From a virus, in IMG/VR virus record IMGVR_UViG_3300014914_000003, positions 1 through 64,000 of that record: DNA of 64,000 nt; one strand, given 5' to 3'. The position numbers were made by a program, and so were the translations under genes. Shown here one piece after another: positions 7,613-14,962 of this stretch. Positions within the stretch are counted from its first letter, which is position 1, and every line of letters starts with the position of its first letter. The notes beneath the pieces are model-generated. The model was not told the DNA's origin. It did not search any database and worked only from the letters and a program-made list of their open reading frames with translations.

Positions 7613-8026
7613 TTGAGTCGCTACTGCACCGTAAATACGGAGTTCAAGGACGGCGATGCCCTTGTCGACGCCCTCATGGAAACCAGCAAATGGACTGCGG
7701 CACAGATAGAGGTCCACGAGACCCCACAGAACCTATTCGGGTATCATGGTGACAAGCGTTCTCAGAAGGCACATATCATCATACGTCGCCAGCATGTGGG
7801 TGGTGCCTCCAACGACCTTGGATTTGTCAAGAGTGAGAATGGCAACTACAAGGCAATCGTATCTGAGTACGATTCTCGCAGGTATGGCAAAGATTGGGTT
7901 GGCCGACTGACGGGAAACTATGCGTACCACAAGGTGCGAAGAGAACAGGAGGCTCGTGGTCGTCATGTTTCCAGGGAACGTTGTCCAAACGGTCGTCAAC
8001 GAGTTGTGGTCACTGGCTACAGGTAG
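7613..8026 (+). CDS. DUF1257 (Ycf35-like) protein
   Basis: 137 residues, a near full-length match in style to DUF1257/Ycf35: SRYCTVNTEFKDGDALVDAL at the start, then EVHETPQNLFGYHGDKR, AHIIIRRQHVGGASNDLGF, SEYDSRRYGKDW and a C-terminal QRVVVTGYR. The family usually begins with M-S-x-Y-C-T, so the start is TTG 7613 (read as Met) with GGAG 13 bases upstream. The open frame extends back to 7499 through an HNH scar, so a longer fused product is possible. It normally accompanies Ycf46 and DUF2997, both present here. Biochemical function unknown. Confidence 0.82.
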   Translation: MSRYCTVNTEFKDGDALVDALMETSKWTAAQIEVHETPQNLFGYHGDKRSQKAHIIIRRQHVGGASNDLGFVKSENGNYKAIVSEYDSRRYGKDWVGRLTGNYAYHKVRREQEARGRHVSRERCPNGRQRVVVTGYR

Positions 8027-8031
8027 AAAAC

Positions 8032-8409
8032 ATGGCTCTGAAATTCATCAACGAAGATACCGGTGTTTTGAAAACGGCGGTGTTCTGCTTCACTGGTAGG
8101 TCGCCGAAGACTCGCCCTGAGATGGAAGCTATCGCTATAAATGCTGGGGCACAAGTCTCCTCGTCCGTGAATGGACGGACAACTATCTTAGTTATAGCTG
8201 ACGCAAATAGTCTGTCATCCAAAGCACAGAGCGCAAGAGATAGGGATATCGACCTAATCAGTCCAGCACAGTTCTTTCTAATGTGCGGCTCTGCCACTGC
8301 GTCCAATGGCGATGGCCGAATCAGCCAGGTCAAGATCAGGAAACCTAAGCCGGTCACCAAACCAACAGAGAAGAGGAAGCATTCGTCTGTTCGACGAATA
8401 GAACTATAG
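8032..8409 (+). CDS. BRCT-domain protein
   Basis: 125 residues. Residues ~15-85 fit a BRCT domain like that at the C-terminus of NAD-dependent DNA ligase: VFCFTGRSP, then AGAQVSSSVNGRTTILVIAD, KAQSARDRDIDLISPAQF. BRCT domains mediate phosphopeptide or DNA-end contacts. The C-terminal 35 residues are basic (VKIRKPKPVTKPTEKRKH), consistent with DNA binding. No ligase catalytic domain is attached, so this is a stand-alone BRCT protein, perhaps an adaptor for the phage replication or repair machinery. It starts six bases after DUF1257. Confidence 0.75.
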   Translation: MALKFINEDTGVLKTAVFCFTGRSPKTRPEMEAIAINAGAQVSSSVNGRTTILVIADANSLSSKAQSARDRDIDLISPAQFFLMCGSATASNGDGRISQVKIRKPKPVTKPTEKRKHSSVRRIEL

Positions 8410-8422
8410 GGAATTACTGTAC

Positions 8423-10018
8423 ATGATAATTGGAAAAGCTACACAAGATGGAACACCTATTGTTGAATTAAGACCATATTCTCGCAAATTGGTTCGTAGA
8501 AAATGCGACAACTGTGGAAAAATTGATTGGACAAGATATGGACACATCACTACCTGTAGACTTAGACACCATAGACAATCTGATTATTGCCACAAGTGTG
8601 GAACTAGTCTGGCTACAAAAGGAGATAAAAATGCAGCAAAAAGGCCCGAAGTGCGGCAAAAAATATCGAAAGCATTGAGGGGGAAAAGCAGGAAATTCAA
8701 GGACGGGGAAAATCCCAGAATACTTACCAGAAAAAAAACAACCACAGGCTCCATATTGGTGTATGATGAACAACAAAAACAATACCAACACGAACACAGA
8801 ATGGTTGTATCTCATCATATTGGAAGAGAACTCACAAATGAAGAAGTTGTTCATCATATAAATGGTGACAAGACCAATAATGAAATAGATAATCTTCATC
8901 TCTTCCAAGATAATAGAGCACATATGAAGTGTCACCAACAACTACAACATATCGCACTTGATCTGGTTGAGCGAGAAATTGTTCTTTTCGATAAAAATAC
9001 GGGTCAGTATTTTGTTGACCCAACACTTAGTCTGCATCGCCCACAATATAGCGTCGGATTTAACCAGGTTAGTATAGCTCAAGCAAAAAATGTTTGCGAA
9101 TCTAGATTGTCTGTGGATGTGTCGTCGGAAATAATTCGTGGAATTACGAGACCCATACCAATATTGGCATCCAATATGTCAACAGTGGTAGACCCAGATT
9201 TCTGTATTGCTCTGTATCGCTTTGGTGCTCTGGGTATAATGCACAGGGCATTACCAGCAGGAGAAATAGCTGATTCCATCAAGAAAATAGCAGAGCAATG
9301 CGAAATAGTTTGTGCCTCAGTTGGCGTAGATAAAAACAGTTTTGATGAAGCAAAATCAAACATCAGAAACGGTGCCAACGTAATTTTTGTCGATGTCGCA
9401 CATGGCTATAGCAATGCGGTTCTCACCCTAGGCAAAAGAATTAAACACTACTCACCATCAACCAAAATAGTTATAGGAAATACCATCAATCCAGATATCA
9501 TTCTTGAGTCATATGATTTTGTCGACGCCATCAAAGTGGGTATAGGCCAAGGACTTGCGTGCGAGACCGCAATAACTGCTGGATGCACAGAACGACAATT
9601 TTCTGCTGTATTAAAATTCAAGGCACTAGCAGCTAAGTTTGGAATTCCTGTTATAAGTGATGGTGGAATAAGAAAACCATCCGACTTTGTTAAAGCAATA
9701 GCTGCTGGAGCCAGTTCTGTTATGGCCGGATCAATATTTTGTGCATGTCCAGAAAGCGCTGGACAGACCGTCGTCATAAACGGCATGTCTAAAAAGCAAT
9801 ATGCCGGTATGGCATCGAGATTTATCCAGGAAAAATGGAAAGGCAGACTAAAACCAGGCACATGCCCAGAGGGCAAAATCATATACCTAGATATCGGAGA
9901 AAACGCATGTTCATTGTTAGAGAGATATGGAGGAGCATTGCGTTCTGGTATAACATATGCTGGAGCTAATAATATATCATCGTTCCACAGAAATGTAAAA
10001 TTTTTGTTTACCAAATAG
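8423..10018 (+). CDS. HNH endonuclease fused to IMPDH/GMP reductase barrel
   Basis: One uninterrupted 531-residue frame. Residues 28-59 hold CxxC pairs (CDNCG, CHKCG). Residues 67-95 resemble a NUMOD3 DNA-binding segment. Residues 123-170 are an HNH core (HEHRMVVSHH, VVHHINGDKTNNEIDNLHL). From about residue 205 it becomes an IMP dehydrogenase/GMP reductase TIM barrel without CBS domains: ILASNMSTVVD, the catalytic loop VGIGQGLACET with Cys380, then VISDGGIRKPSDF and AAGASSVMAGS. At ~325 residues the barrel is GMP-reductase sized. GMP reductase makes IMP from GMP; IMPDH does the step before GMP synthesis; I cannot separate them here. The whole frame is AT-rich, suggesting transfer as one unit. 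No internal RBS precedes the barrel, so a fusion protein is the simplest reading. Confidence 0.85.
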   Translation: MIIGKATQDGTPIVELRPYSRKLVRRKCDNCGKIDWTRYGHITTCRLRHHRQSDYCHKCGTSLATKGDKNAAKRPEVRQKISKALRGKSRKFKDGENPRILTRKKTTTGSILVYDEQQKQYQHEHRMVVSHHIGRELTNEEVVHHINGDKTNNEIDNLHLFQDNRAHMKCHQQLQHIALDLVEREIVLFDKNTGQYFVDPTLSLHRPQYSVGFNQVSIAQAKNVCESRLSVDVSSEIIRGITRPIPILASNMSTVVDPDFCIALYRFGALGIMHRALPAGEIADSIKKIAEQCEIVCASVGVDKNSFDEAKSNIRNGANVIFVDVAHGYSNAVLTLGKRIKHYSPSTKIVIGNTINPDIILESYDFVDAIKVGIGQGLACETAITAGCTERQFSAVLKFKALAAKFGIPVISDGGIRKPSDFVKAIAAGASSVMAGSIFCACPESAGQTVVINGMSKKQYAGMASRFIQEKWKGRLKPGTCPEGKIIYLDIGENACSLLERYGGALRSGITYAGANNISSFHRNVKFLFTK

Positions 10019-10028
10019 GAGACGTAAT

Positions 10029-10298
10029 ATGAAAGTCGTTCTAGAAATTGACAAAGAAGGAAATATGCATGGTTTATACACAGACGAGATCGACCTCTTT
10101 TCTGTCGGGCGGGTTACCGACGTGCGTAAGGCGTCGAATGTGGAGTTCAATCAAAACGAGCAAGTGTGGGAGGTATCATCACTGGGTGGGGATATCTTGT
10201 ATAAGAATTCCAACCGCAACGCAGCAATCGACTGGGAAATAGTGGCGTTTTCGCCCGGTGGTTCACATTATGAACAACCGAAGATATCAAGGCGTTGA
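10029..10298 (+). CDS. Hypothetical protein, 89 aa
   Basis: ATG 10029 after AGGAGACGTAAT. Begins MKVVLEIDKEGNMHGLYTDE, a beta-hairpin style opening that superficially echoes DUF2997, but the rest (VGRVTDVRKASNVEFNQNE) does not. A beta-rich small protein of unknown function. It lies between the HNH-GMPR fusion and a set of very small genes. Confidence 0.6.
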   Translation: MKVVLEIDKEGNMHGLYTDEIDLFSVGRVTDVRKASNVEFNQNEQVWEVSSLGGDILYKNSNRNAAIDWEIVAFSPGGSHYEQPKISRR

Positions 10299-10317
10299 GA
10301 AAACAAAGGAGAAAGTC

Positions 10318-10488
10318 ATGAGAAAGGTACACTACAAAGTCGTACTTGATGTGCTTGTCCACGAGGATGAGGAAGCGGACGGGAACGAGGCTTTGATGTG
10401 CGCCGACTTCTTTCCTAACGTGGATGGAGACGACCTTGATGTGATGGACGTTGAGATCGAGAGTGTCGAGGCGACTGACTCACGATAG
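10318..10488 (+). CDS. Hypothetical acidic protein, 56 aa
   Basis: ATG 10318 with AAAGGAGAAAGTC directly upstream, preferred over an upstream in-frame start at 10258 that overlaps the previous gene. The sequence is a short basic start (MRKVHYKVVLDVLVHED) and a very acidic rest (PNVDGDDLDVMDVEIESVE). It could be a DNA mimic or a partner-binding peptide, but no family is recognised. Confidence 0.6.
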   Translation: MRKVHYKVVLDVLVHEDEEADGNEALMCADFFPNVDGDDLDVMDVEIESVEATDSR

Positions 10489-10498
10489 GAGAAAATTC

Positions 10499-10735
10499 AT
10501 GAAAGTGTTCAAAGGATGGTATCGCAAGTCATTGGTTTCCCGAAACATTGTCTGGCATCGTGTCTCTCATGTTGATTCAATCCTAGAGAATCGACAAATG
10601 GCGCACACGGCGTGTGGAAGAAGTATCTCTACCACCAATTGTGATTTCGACATGAAACCGAATCGCAAGTGTGTGCAATGTGAGAAGTCATCGGGAAGGA
10701 TCGTAGAGACGGGTCGTGGGTTTGTGACGTGTTAG
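10499..10735 (+). CDS. Small basic Zn-ribbon-like protein, 78 aa
   Basis: ATG 10499 after ATAGGAGAAAATTC. Basic, with HTACG near residue 38 and a NRKCVQCEKSSG CxxC near residue 58, compatible with a single zinc site (Cys/His at 36-40 with CVQC). No family recognised. It is part of a run of small genes each with its own good RBS. Confidence 0.55.
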   Translation: MKVFKGWYRKSLVSRNIVWHRVSHVDSILENRQMAHTACGRSISTTNCDFDMKPNRKCVQCEKSSGRIVETGRGFVTC

Positions 10736-10833
10736 CGTCTAAGGCAAAGAAACGAAGAGGTGGCAAGGGACGCACGACAGAAACAGAGCGGATAGAGTGC
10801 TTCCTGGCACTCTTGACCAAAGCGGAGAAGTAA
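10729..10833 (+). CDS. Very small basic ORF, 34 aa
   Basis: GTG 10729 overlaps the stop of the preceding gene (GTGTTAG). The 34-codon frame encodes a Lys/Arg-rich start (ASKAKKRRGGKGR) and a helical tail (ERIECFLALLTKAEK). It fills the gap before the DUF2997 gene exactly. No RBS of note. Supported only by position and composition. Confidence 0.35.
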   Translation: MLASKAKKRRGGKGRTTETERIECFLALLTKAEK

Positions 10834-10837
10834 CGAC

Positions 10838-11044
10838 ATGCGTGGAAAGAAACAGATCGTGATTGATATAGACCCGGAAGGGAACTGTTCAATCGACGGT
10901 GAGGGATTTGTGGGGCCAGAGTGCGGTCACTTCATCGGGGAGATAGAAGAGTCTTTGGGTAAGCGGGTGTCACAAAAGGACAAACCGGAGTATCGTCAAC
11001 GTCGCACTACCAGCAACAGGAATCGTCAAGTCGGAGGTAGGTAA
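10838..11044 (+). CDS. DUF2997 family protein
   Basis: 68 residues. KQIVIDIDPEGNCSIDGEGF followed by GPECGHFIGEIEESLG and KPEYRQ matches the compact DUF2997 family, in which an IxIxxxG hairpin is followed by a Cys-containing helix. In cyanobacteria and phages DUF2997 is found with Ycf46-type ATPases and DUF1257, both encoded upstream in this window. The C-terminal tail is basic (RRTTSNRNRQ). Molecular role unknown; a shared pathway with the ATPase is inferred from gene association. Confidence 0.75.
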   Translation: MRGKKQIVIDIDPEGNCSIDGEGFVGPECGHFIGEIEESLGKRVSQKDKPEYRQRRTTSNRNRQVGGR

Positions 11045-11232
11045 TGGCAAGCATCTTGAACAATGCAGCAACAAAGAAGTTCATCCTTGCGAAGTTCCAG
11101 AGTATGAGGCCGGGTATGCCGATCACTAGGGTGTCCAAGGACGCCTTGGAGAAGCTGGAAGCCCGTTTGCGAGCTTGGATCGTCGAAGAGGTACAGAGAT
11201 GTCCGTCTATCGGAAAGACGTTCAAGCTCTAA
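11044..11232 (+). CDS. Hypothetical protein, 62 aa
   Basis: Starts by TAATG overlap with the DUF2997 gene. Sequence is helical and basic: ATKKFILAKFQSMRPG, then ITRVSKDALEKLEARLRAWIVEEV and GKTFKL. The pattern of two helices around a TRVSKDAL turn is reminiscent of a small histone-fold or DNA-binding dimer, but this is inference from style only. Confidence 0.6.
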   Translation: MASILNNAATKKFILAKFQSMRPGMPITRVSKDALEKLEARLRAWIVEEVQRCPSIGKTFKL

Positions 11233-11251
11233 GTGAATGTCGATGCTTGGT

Positions 11252-11343
11252 GCGATACGGGGATTGGTCAAGTGGTGTCAAAGACCATCGGACCGTGGTT
11301 CGAGGCAACACACCCGTATGCGGGTTCGAATCCCGCTATCGGC
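11252..11343 (+). ncRNA. tRNA-like structured element, possibly degenerate tRNA
   Basis: Contains a perfect T-arm (GCGGG-TTCGAAT-CCCGC, 11320-11336) and a D-arm-like hairpin (GGTC 11266-11269 with GACC 11283-11286, loop containing AAGTGGT). A CGATA/TATCG pairing (11253-11257 with 11337-11341) could close it, but the first acceptor pairs do not match and I cannot place a clean 7-base anticodon loop. An alternative 7-bp helix, ATACGGG (11255-11261) with CCCGTAT (11313-11319), is also possible. It lies in a gap between small genes. Either a decayed tRNA or an unusual one. Confidence 0.35.
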
Positions 11344-11424
11344 TTTGGACCTTGCGCGGTTTGGTTCGCCGCCACCAGTCATCGCCAGTTTATCGTGTGT
11401 GTGTTTTCCGAACGGAGTCACGGA

Positions 11425-11586
11425 ATGGGAAAGAAGAAAACAGAAAGGCAAAAGCTCAACCAGATTGTCGTGGGTGGTCTACGGGAAGCAATCCGTGCCC
11501 ATGGTCCGATAACCAAGTTGTTGATTGGCAGCGCCGCTAAGAGAATCACCGGCACGCTACTCGCCAAGGAGAAAAAGGATGGATGA
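11425..11586 (+). CDS. Hypothetical basic protein, 53 aa
   Basis: ATG 11425 with GGAGTCACGG upstream. An upstream in-frame GTG at 11233 would translate through the tRNA-like element and was rejected. The protein is short and basic (MGKKKTERQKLNQIVVGGLREAIRAHGPI ... in outline), with helix-forming character and no recognised family. It ends by overlapping the next gene. Confidence 0.5.
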   Translation: MGKKKTERQKLNQIVVGGLREAIRAHGPITKLLIGSAAKRITGTLLAKEKKDG

Positions 11587-11812
11587 TCTGCTACCGACCG
11601 TCGCCAGATGTCGTGTCAACGGAATTACACTGGAGGTCTATCACGGTGAGATACCGGACGTATGCAGGCTACTTCGGTTCGATCCGATCACGGAGTTCGA
11701 GTTGCCAGACGCAAAAGCTAGCGATGAGGACTTCGAGGACTGGTTGGCCCTTTATCGTCATGCCAAACCTTGGTTCGCTGGTATGCTACTGGAGGAAGCA
11801 AAATGCAACTGA
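11579..11812 (+). CDS. Hypothetical protein, 77 aa
   Basis: Starts at ATG 11579 after AAGGAGAAAAAGG. An acidic small protein (DDLLPTVARCRVNGITLEVY, FELPDAKASDEDFEDW) with an aromatic-rich C-terminus (LYRHAKPWFAG). No family recognised. It overlaps the start of the peptide deformylase gene by ten bases, so the two are probably co-translated. Confidence 0.6.
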   Translation: MDDLLPTVARCRVNGITLEVYHGEIPDVCRLLRFDPITEFELPDAKASDEDFEDWLALYRHAKPWFAGMLLEEAKCN

Positions 11813-12300
11813 TACATTACCCGGACCCAAGACTGCTGAACGTATGTCCACCGGTTGAAGGCCAGCTTGATCTCAAAGAGAGAAGGGCGTTGGTCGCAAG
11901 TATGTTCGGTGTCATGAGTAAGCATCATGGAGGCGTTGGGCTGGCAGCACCGCAGGTTGGTCTGAATGTACGCATGTTCGTATGGATGCAGAAGGGATTC
12001 GGTCAGGCAATCTGGAATCCGGTCCTAAGCTGCCTCAGTGGTTGCATGGAATCAACAGAAGGATGCCTTTCGTTGCCGAAAGTCAACGTAACCATACAAA
12101 GGGCAACATCGTCAATCATAACTGGTGTTGGGGTCAACGGGAAGCCTCTCAGACTTATCGGGGATCAGAACACAACCCGAATTTGGCAGCACGAGATCGA
12201 CCACCTGGACGGCAAACTGATCATCGACAACATGGGTCTCGACGACAGGAATTCCAACAGAGATGCTCTGAGAACGCTGTTGAAGAACACTGTGGCTTAG
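11803..12300 (+). CDS. def: Peptide deformylase
   Basis: 165 residues with all three deformylase motifs: GVGLAAPQ (44-51), EGCLSLP (86-92, metal ligand Cys88) and HEIDH (130-134, two metal-binding His and the catalytic Glu). The enzyme removes the N-formyl group from nascent proteins using a metal ion, usually Fe2+. Phage-encoded deformylases are known from cyanophages and other marine phages. ATG 11803 has GGAGGAAGC upstream. Length is typical of the family. Expressed with small genes upstream; an HNH fragment follows. Confidence 0.93.
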   Translation: MQLIHYPDPRLLNVCPPVEGQLDLKERRALVASMFGVMSKHHGGVGLAAPQVGLNVRMFVWMQKGFGQAIWNPVLSCLSGCMESTEGCLSLPKVNVTIQRATSSIITGVGVNGKPLRLIGDQNTTRIWQHEIDHLDGKLIIDNMGLDDRNSNRDALRTLLKNTVA

Positions 12301-12312
12301 AGAGGAAGGTCT

Positions 12313-12678
12313 ATGTTAGATTTGACCAATCTTCGATTTGGCAGACTCACAGCAGTAAAAAGAGTCGGCGTTGCCAGCAGCCGACATGTGCTATGGTTGT
12401 GTACGTGTGACTGCGGCAATGTGGCCACGGTTCAGTCGAGCAAACTAAAAATGGGCTTATCTACAAGCTGTGGTTGCAATCGCACAAAACACGGTCATGC
12501 GAGACACAAAAAGGTGTCGAAAATCTACGAAATATGGGCATCGATGATTCAAAGATGCACCAATAAGAAGTGTGAGTATTATTCTCACTACGGTGGTCGT
12601 GGGGTCATGGTATGTGCCGTCGAAAAGTCGCTGACCCACAAGGCTAAAGTAAAAATAGACAGTCAACAGCAAGAATGA
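12313..12678 (+). pseudogene. CxC-type HNH endonuclease, C-terminally truncated
   Basis: 121 residues. The N-terminal part is intact for this endonuclease type: DLTNLRFGRLTAVKRVG, WLCTCDCGN and TSCGCNRTKHGHA, then a YEIWASMIQRCTN and YGGRGVMVC segment. After VMVC the frame runs into unrelated sequence (AVEKSLTHKAKVKIDSQQQE), missing the IDRIDN-type core and the C-terminal module seen in the full-length gene at 48,219. It is therefore probably inactive. AGAGGAAGGTCT precedes the ATG. Confidence 0.75.
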
Positions 12679-13046
12679 ACAATTGTGTCAAATATCAGGC
12701 GAAAGAAGATTTTTACGATTTTCTTGGAGCGCTTTTGCGATTTTGGACTCTCTATACTTACAGAGTATCATAGTTTTCTTTCGAACCGAACTACCAGCGC
12801 AACAGGTCATCGAATCGGAGTGGTGGTCAACACCAACCACCGTACAGGTGAACATGACTATTCTAAACATGGCATACCTTTCTTGTCTAGCCAGGATGTT
12901 TCTAGTGATTTATTCACTAACAGACAAGAGGCAATCGGTTCGAATCGTAGCAATTCGATACAGCGCTCAGAATCGAAGATTCCAGTAGATAGGAATTCAA
13001 GAGCAGTATAGAAAAAAACGGCGGTGCGCGCGAGGAGGTCTCTCTG
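12679..13046. other. 368-base stretch without a supported gene
   Basis: Follows the truncated HNH gene. Two weak frames exist: a 32-codon ORF from ATG 12675 overlapping the HNH stop, and a GTG frame 12685-13011 containing KHGIPFLSSQDV. Neither has an RBS or recognisable domain. Probably debris left by loss of the 3' part of the HNH element. The only clear signal is the strong RBS GAGGAGGTC just before the gene at 13047. Confidence 0.5.
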
Positions 13047-13304
13047 ATGAAATGTCTAGTCTGTCGCCAAAAAATAAAGCCAGGGCAGTATGTTCTGGTG
13101 GGGGCGGCTGCGCTGTGTAGCGGCCCCGGAGAAGACGATTTCGACCACGTAGAGGCCGAGAACGATCTGGAGGGTGTCGTACACCTATCTTGCCTTGAAA
13201 GTCCAGCAGAAGCCGCGAGAACGCCAGATACGGCGGCTCCTGGGCCTGTTGAAGAAGAGTCGGCGGTACAGCGATCGGACGCGCTAGCACTTTTCAATCT
13301 GTAG
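13047..13304 (+). CDS. Small zinc-binding protein, 85 aa
   Basis: ATG 13047 follows CGAGGAGGTCTCTCTG, a strong RBS. Begins MKCLVCRQKIKPGQYVLVG, then HLSC near residue 65, giving CxxC plus HxxC ligands spaced like a split zinc ribbon. The C-terminal third is Ala/Pro/Glu-rich and probably disordered. No family recognised. It is followed at once by an HNH fragment. Confidence 0.6.
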   Translation: MKCLVCRQKIKPGQYVLVGAAALCSGPGEDDFDHVEAENDLEGVVHLSCLESPAEAARTPDTAAPGPVEEESAVQRSDALALFNL

Positions 13305-13309
13305 GAGAA

Positions 13310-13474
13310 ATGACAAAATTGATCGACTTGATAGGTAATAGATTCGGTAGACTATTGGTTCTCGAACGGGTGCTAAACGACAAGTGGGGATCGCACAAGT
13401 GGCCGTGTCAGTGCGACTGTAAAAACATTAAAACAATCCGTGGGAACGATCTACGTCGGCGGAAAAAACTATGA
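13310..13474 (+). pseudogene. CxC-type HNH endonuclease, N-terminal fragment only
   Basis: GTAGGAGAAATG start followed by 54 codons: LIDLIGNRFGRLLVLERV, then KWPCQCDCKN and a short basic end before TGA. This is the N-terminal module of the same endonuclease type as 12,313 and 48,219. The SCGC, KHGH, HNH and C-terminal parts are absent. It is a remnant between the Zn protein and the BrxL-like gene. Confidence 0.7.
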
Positions 13475-13503
13475 CAACACCAGTTGGTAAATGGAGAAAA
13501 TAA

Positions 13504-14961
13504 ATGGTCCATACAGGAAACAAACAAAAGATTGCCGCCATTTTTCCCGAACGCGGAGTTATGGTAGACAAAAGTCTCGCCCACCTCAGCGAGCAATTCC
13601 GCAAGCTCCCAACGTTCGTTGTAGATTACTTGATTTCCGAGATGGTTAACCCGACAGACCCGACCCCCGGCTTGGAGCGTATCAGCAAGTTGTTGAGCGA
13701 TCATTTCATGGAGTCAGACCAGAAGGAGTTGGTCAAAAGTCGGATAAGGGAGCATGGAGAGTACACCCTAATTGGTCGTATTCGTTGTCGGTTTGATGAG
13801 GGCAAGGATGAGTATTGGGTAGATGTTACATCGTTGGGGAACCAGTATGTCCGAATCAATCCACACCTCATAGCCGAATACGGAGATACGCTGTTGACGA
13901 CTGGGGCGTGGGGTGTTTTCAAAATCGTGTACGATGAATCTTACGTCATGAGGAAGAAGCTGTACCCATTCCTGGTAACAGAGTTCCGCCCCATGCAGAT
14001 CACGGGCATCAGCCTGGATACTTGGGTAAAGCGTCGTGAACAGTTCACCGACGACGAATGGCTCGATCTGATGATTACCAGCATAGGTTTCGATCCAGAG
14101 TGTCTTTCTCGCCAAGAGAAGCTGTTGTACATGGTCAGGTTGGTTCCGTTCATCGAAGCCAACGTCAACCTCTGTGAGCTAGGCCCGCCAGAAACAGGGA
14201 AGACCTTTGCTTACCAGTCTCTTAGTTCTCACGGCTTCGTTGTCTCTGGTGGCCAGACTACGGTTGCTTCTCTCTTCTATGACAAGCTGAGGCGTCAACT
14301 TGGTCTTGTTGGGTATCGTGATGTTGTCATGTTCGACGAATTCGCTAGCGGACGTAACGGCAACAAATGGTCTGGGCAGGGTGACTTGATCGATATGCTG
14401 AAGGACTTTATGAACAGCGGTCGATTCGGTCGTGGAACAGCAGAGTTTGCGTCTGGTTGTTCTATCATGTTCGCTGGCAATATCGATTGCGATCGAACGA
14501 AGAAGGCTGTCGCAGCCAGGTATCGAAGCTTGTTCGCCCCACTGCCTCAAGCAGTCAATCAGGATCGGGCTTTTCTTGACCGTGTGCATGGATTCATTCC
14601 AGGATGGGAGATACCGCAGATACGAGAATCCAAACTTGCCAAGGGGCTTGGGTTCATGGCGGATTATGTCAGTGAGATCATGCACCGCATGAGGGACAGG
14701 AACTATGCGCCTGCCATCCTAGAGAACGTGTGTTTTGGAGATATGTCCCAGAGGAATCAGCGATCCCTAGTCCGCATAGGGTCTGGGTTGCTGAAGCTGA
14801 TGTTTCCACATCGCACATCAAAGACAGTAGAACCAAACGAGTTGAAAGTCGTGTTGGACATGGCCCTGGATTTGAGACAGAGGGTCGTGGATCAACTTGC
14901 TGTGATTTTGCCGAGTGAGTTCAGCGGTGTCAAGCTGGCCTATGAAATCAAGGGAGAATAG
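13504..14961 (+). CDS. BrxL-like AAA+ protein lacking the Lon-type domain
   Basis: 485 residues with the signature of BrxL, the Lon-like component of BREX phage defence: Walker A GPPETGKT (227-234), VSGGQTTVASLFYDKLRRQ (247-265), Walker B VVMFDEF (274-280), a MNSGRFGRG segment, MFAGNID and DRVHGFIPGWEIP. BrxL proteins known to me are about 650-700 residues with a C-terminal Lon-like domain; here the frame stops after the AAA+ part, so that domain is missing. ATG 13504 follows TGGAGAAAATAA. No other BREX gene (brxA, brxB, brxC, pglX, pglZ) is in the window. It may interfere with host BREX or act in phage DNA metabolism; both are inference. Confidence 0.75.
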   Translation: MVHTGNKQKIAAIFPERGVMVDKSLAHLSEQFRKLPTFVVDYLISEMVNPTDPTPGLERISKLLSDHFMESDQKELVKSRIREHGEYTLIGRIRCRFDEGKDEYWVDVTSLGNQYVRINPHLIAEYGDTLLTTGAWGVFKIVYDESYVMRKKLYPFLVTEFRPMQITGISLDTWVKRREQFTDDEWLDLMITSIGFDPECLSRQEKLLYMVRLVPFIEANVNLCELGPPETGKTFAYQSLSSHGFVVSGGQTTVASLFYDKLRRQLGLVGYRDVVMFDEFASGRNGNKWSGQGDLIDMLKDFMNSGRFGRGTAEFASGCSIMFAGNIDCDRTKKAVAARYRSLFAPLPQAVNQDRAFLDRVHGFIPGWEIPQIRESKLAKGLGFMADYVSEIMHRMRDRNYAPAILENVCFGDMSQRNQRSLVRIGSGLLKLMFPHRTSKTVEPNELKVVLDMALDLRQRVVDQLAVILPSEFSGVKLAYEIKGE

Positions 14962-14962
14962 A

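Noticed and set aside
12685-13011. 108-codon GTG frame after the truncated HNH gene
   Set aside because: No RBS, no recognised domain and unusual composition. KHGIPFLSSQDV loosely recalls restriction specificity subunits but is too short to support.
13504-14961. Complete BREX defence island
   Set aside because: Only the BrxL-like gene is present; neighbours are ThyX and HNH remnants, with no PglX, PglZ or BrxC homologue.
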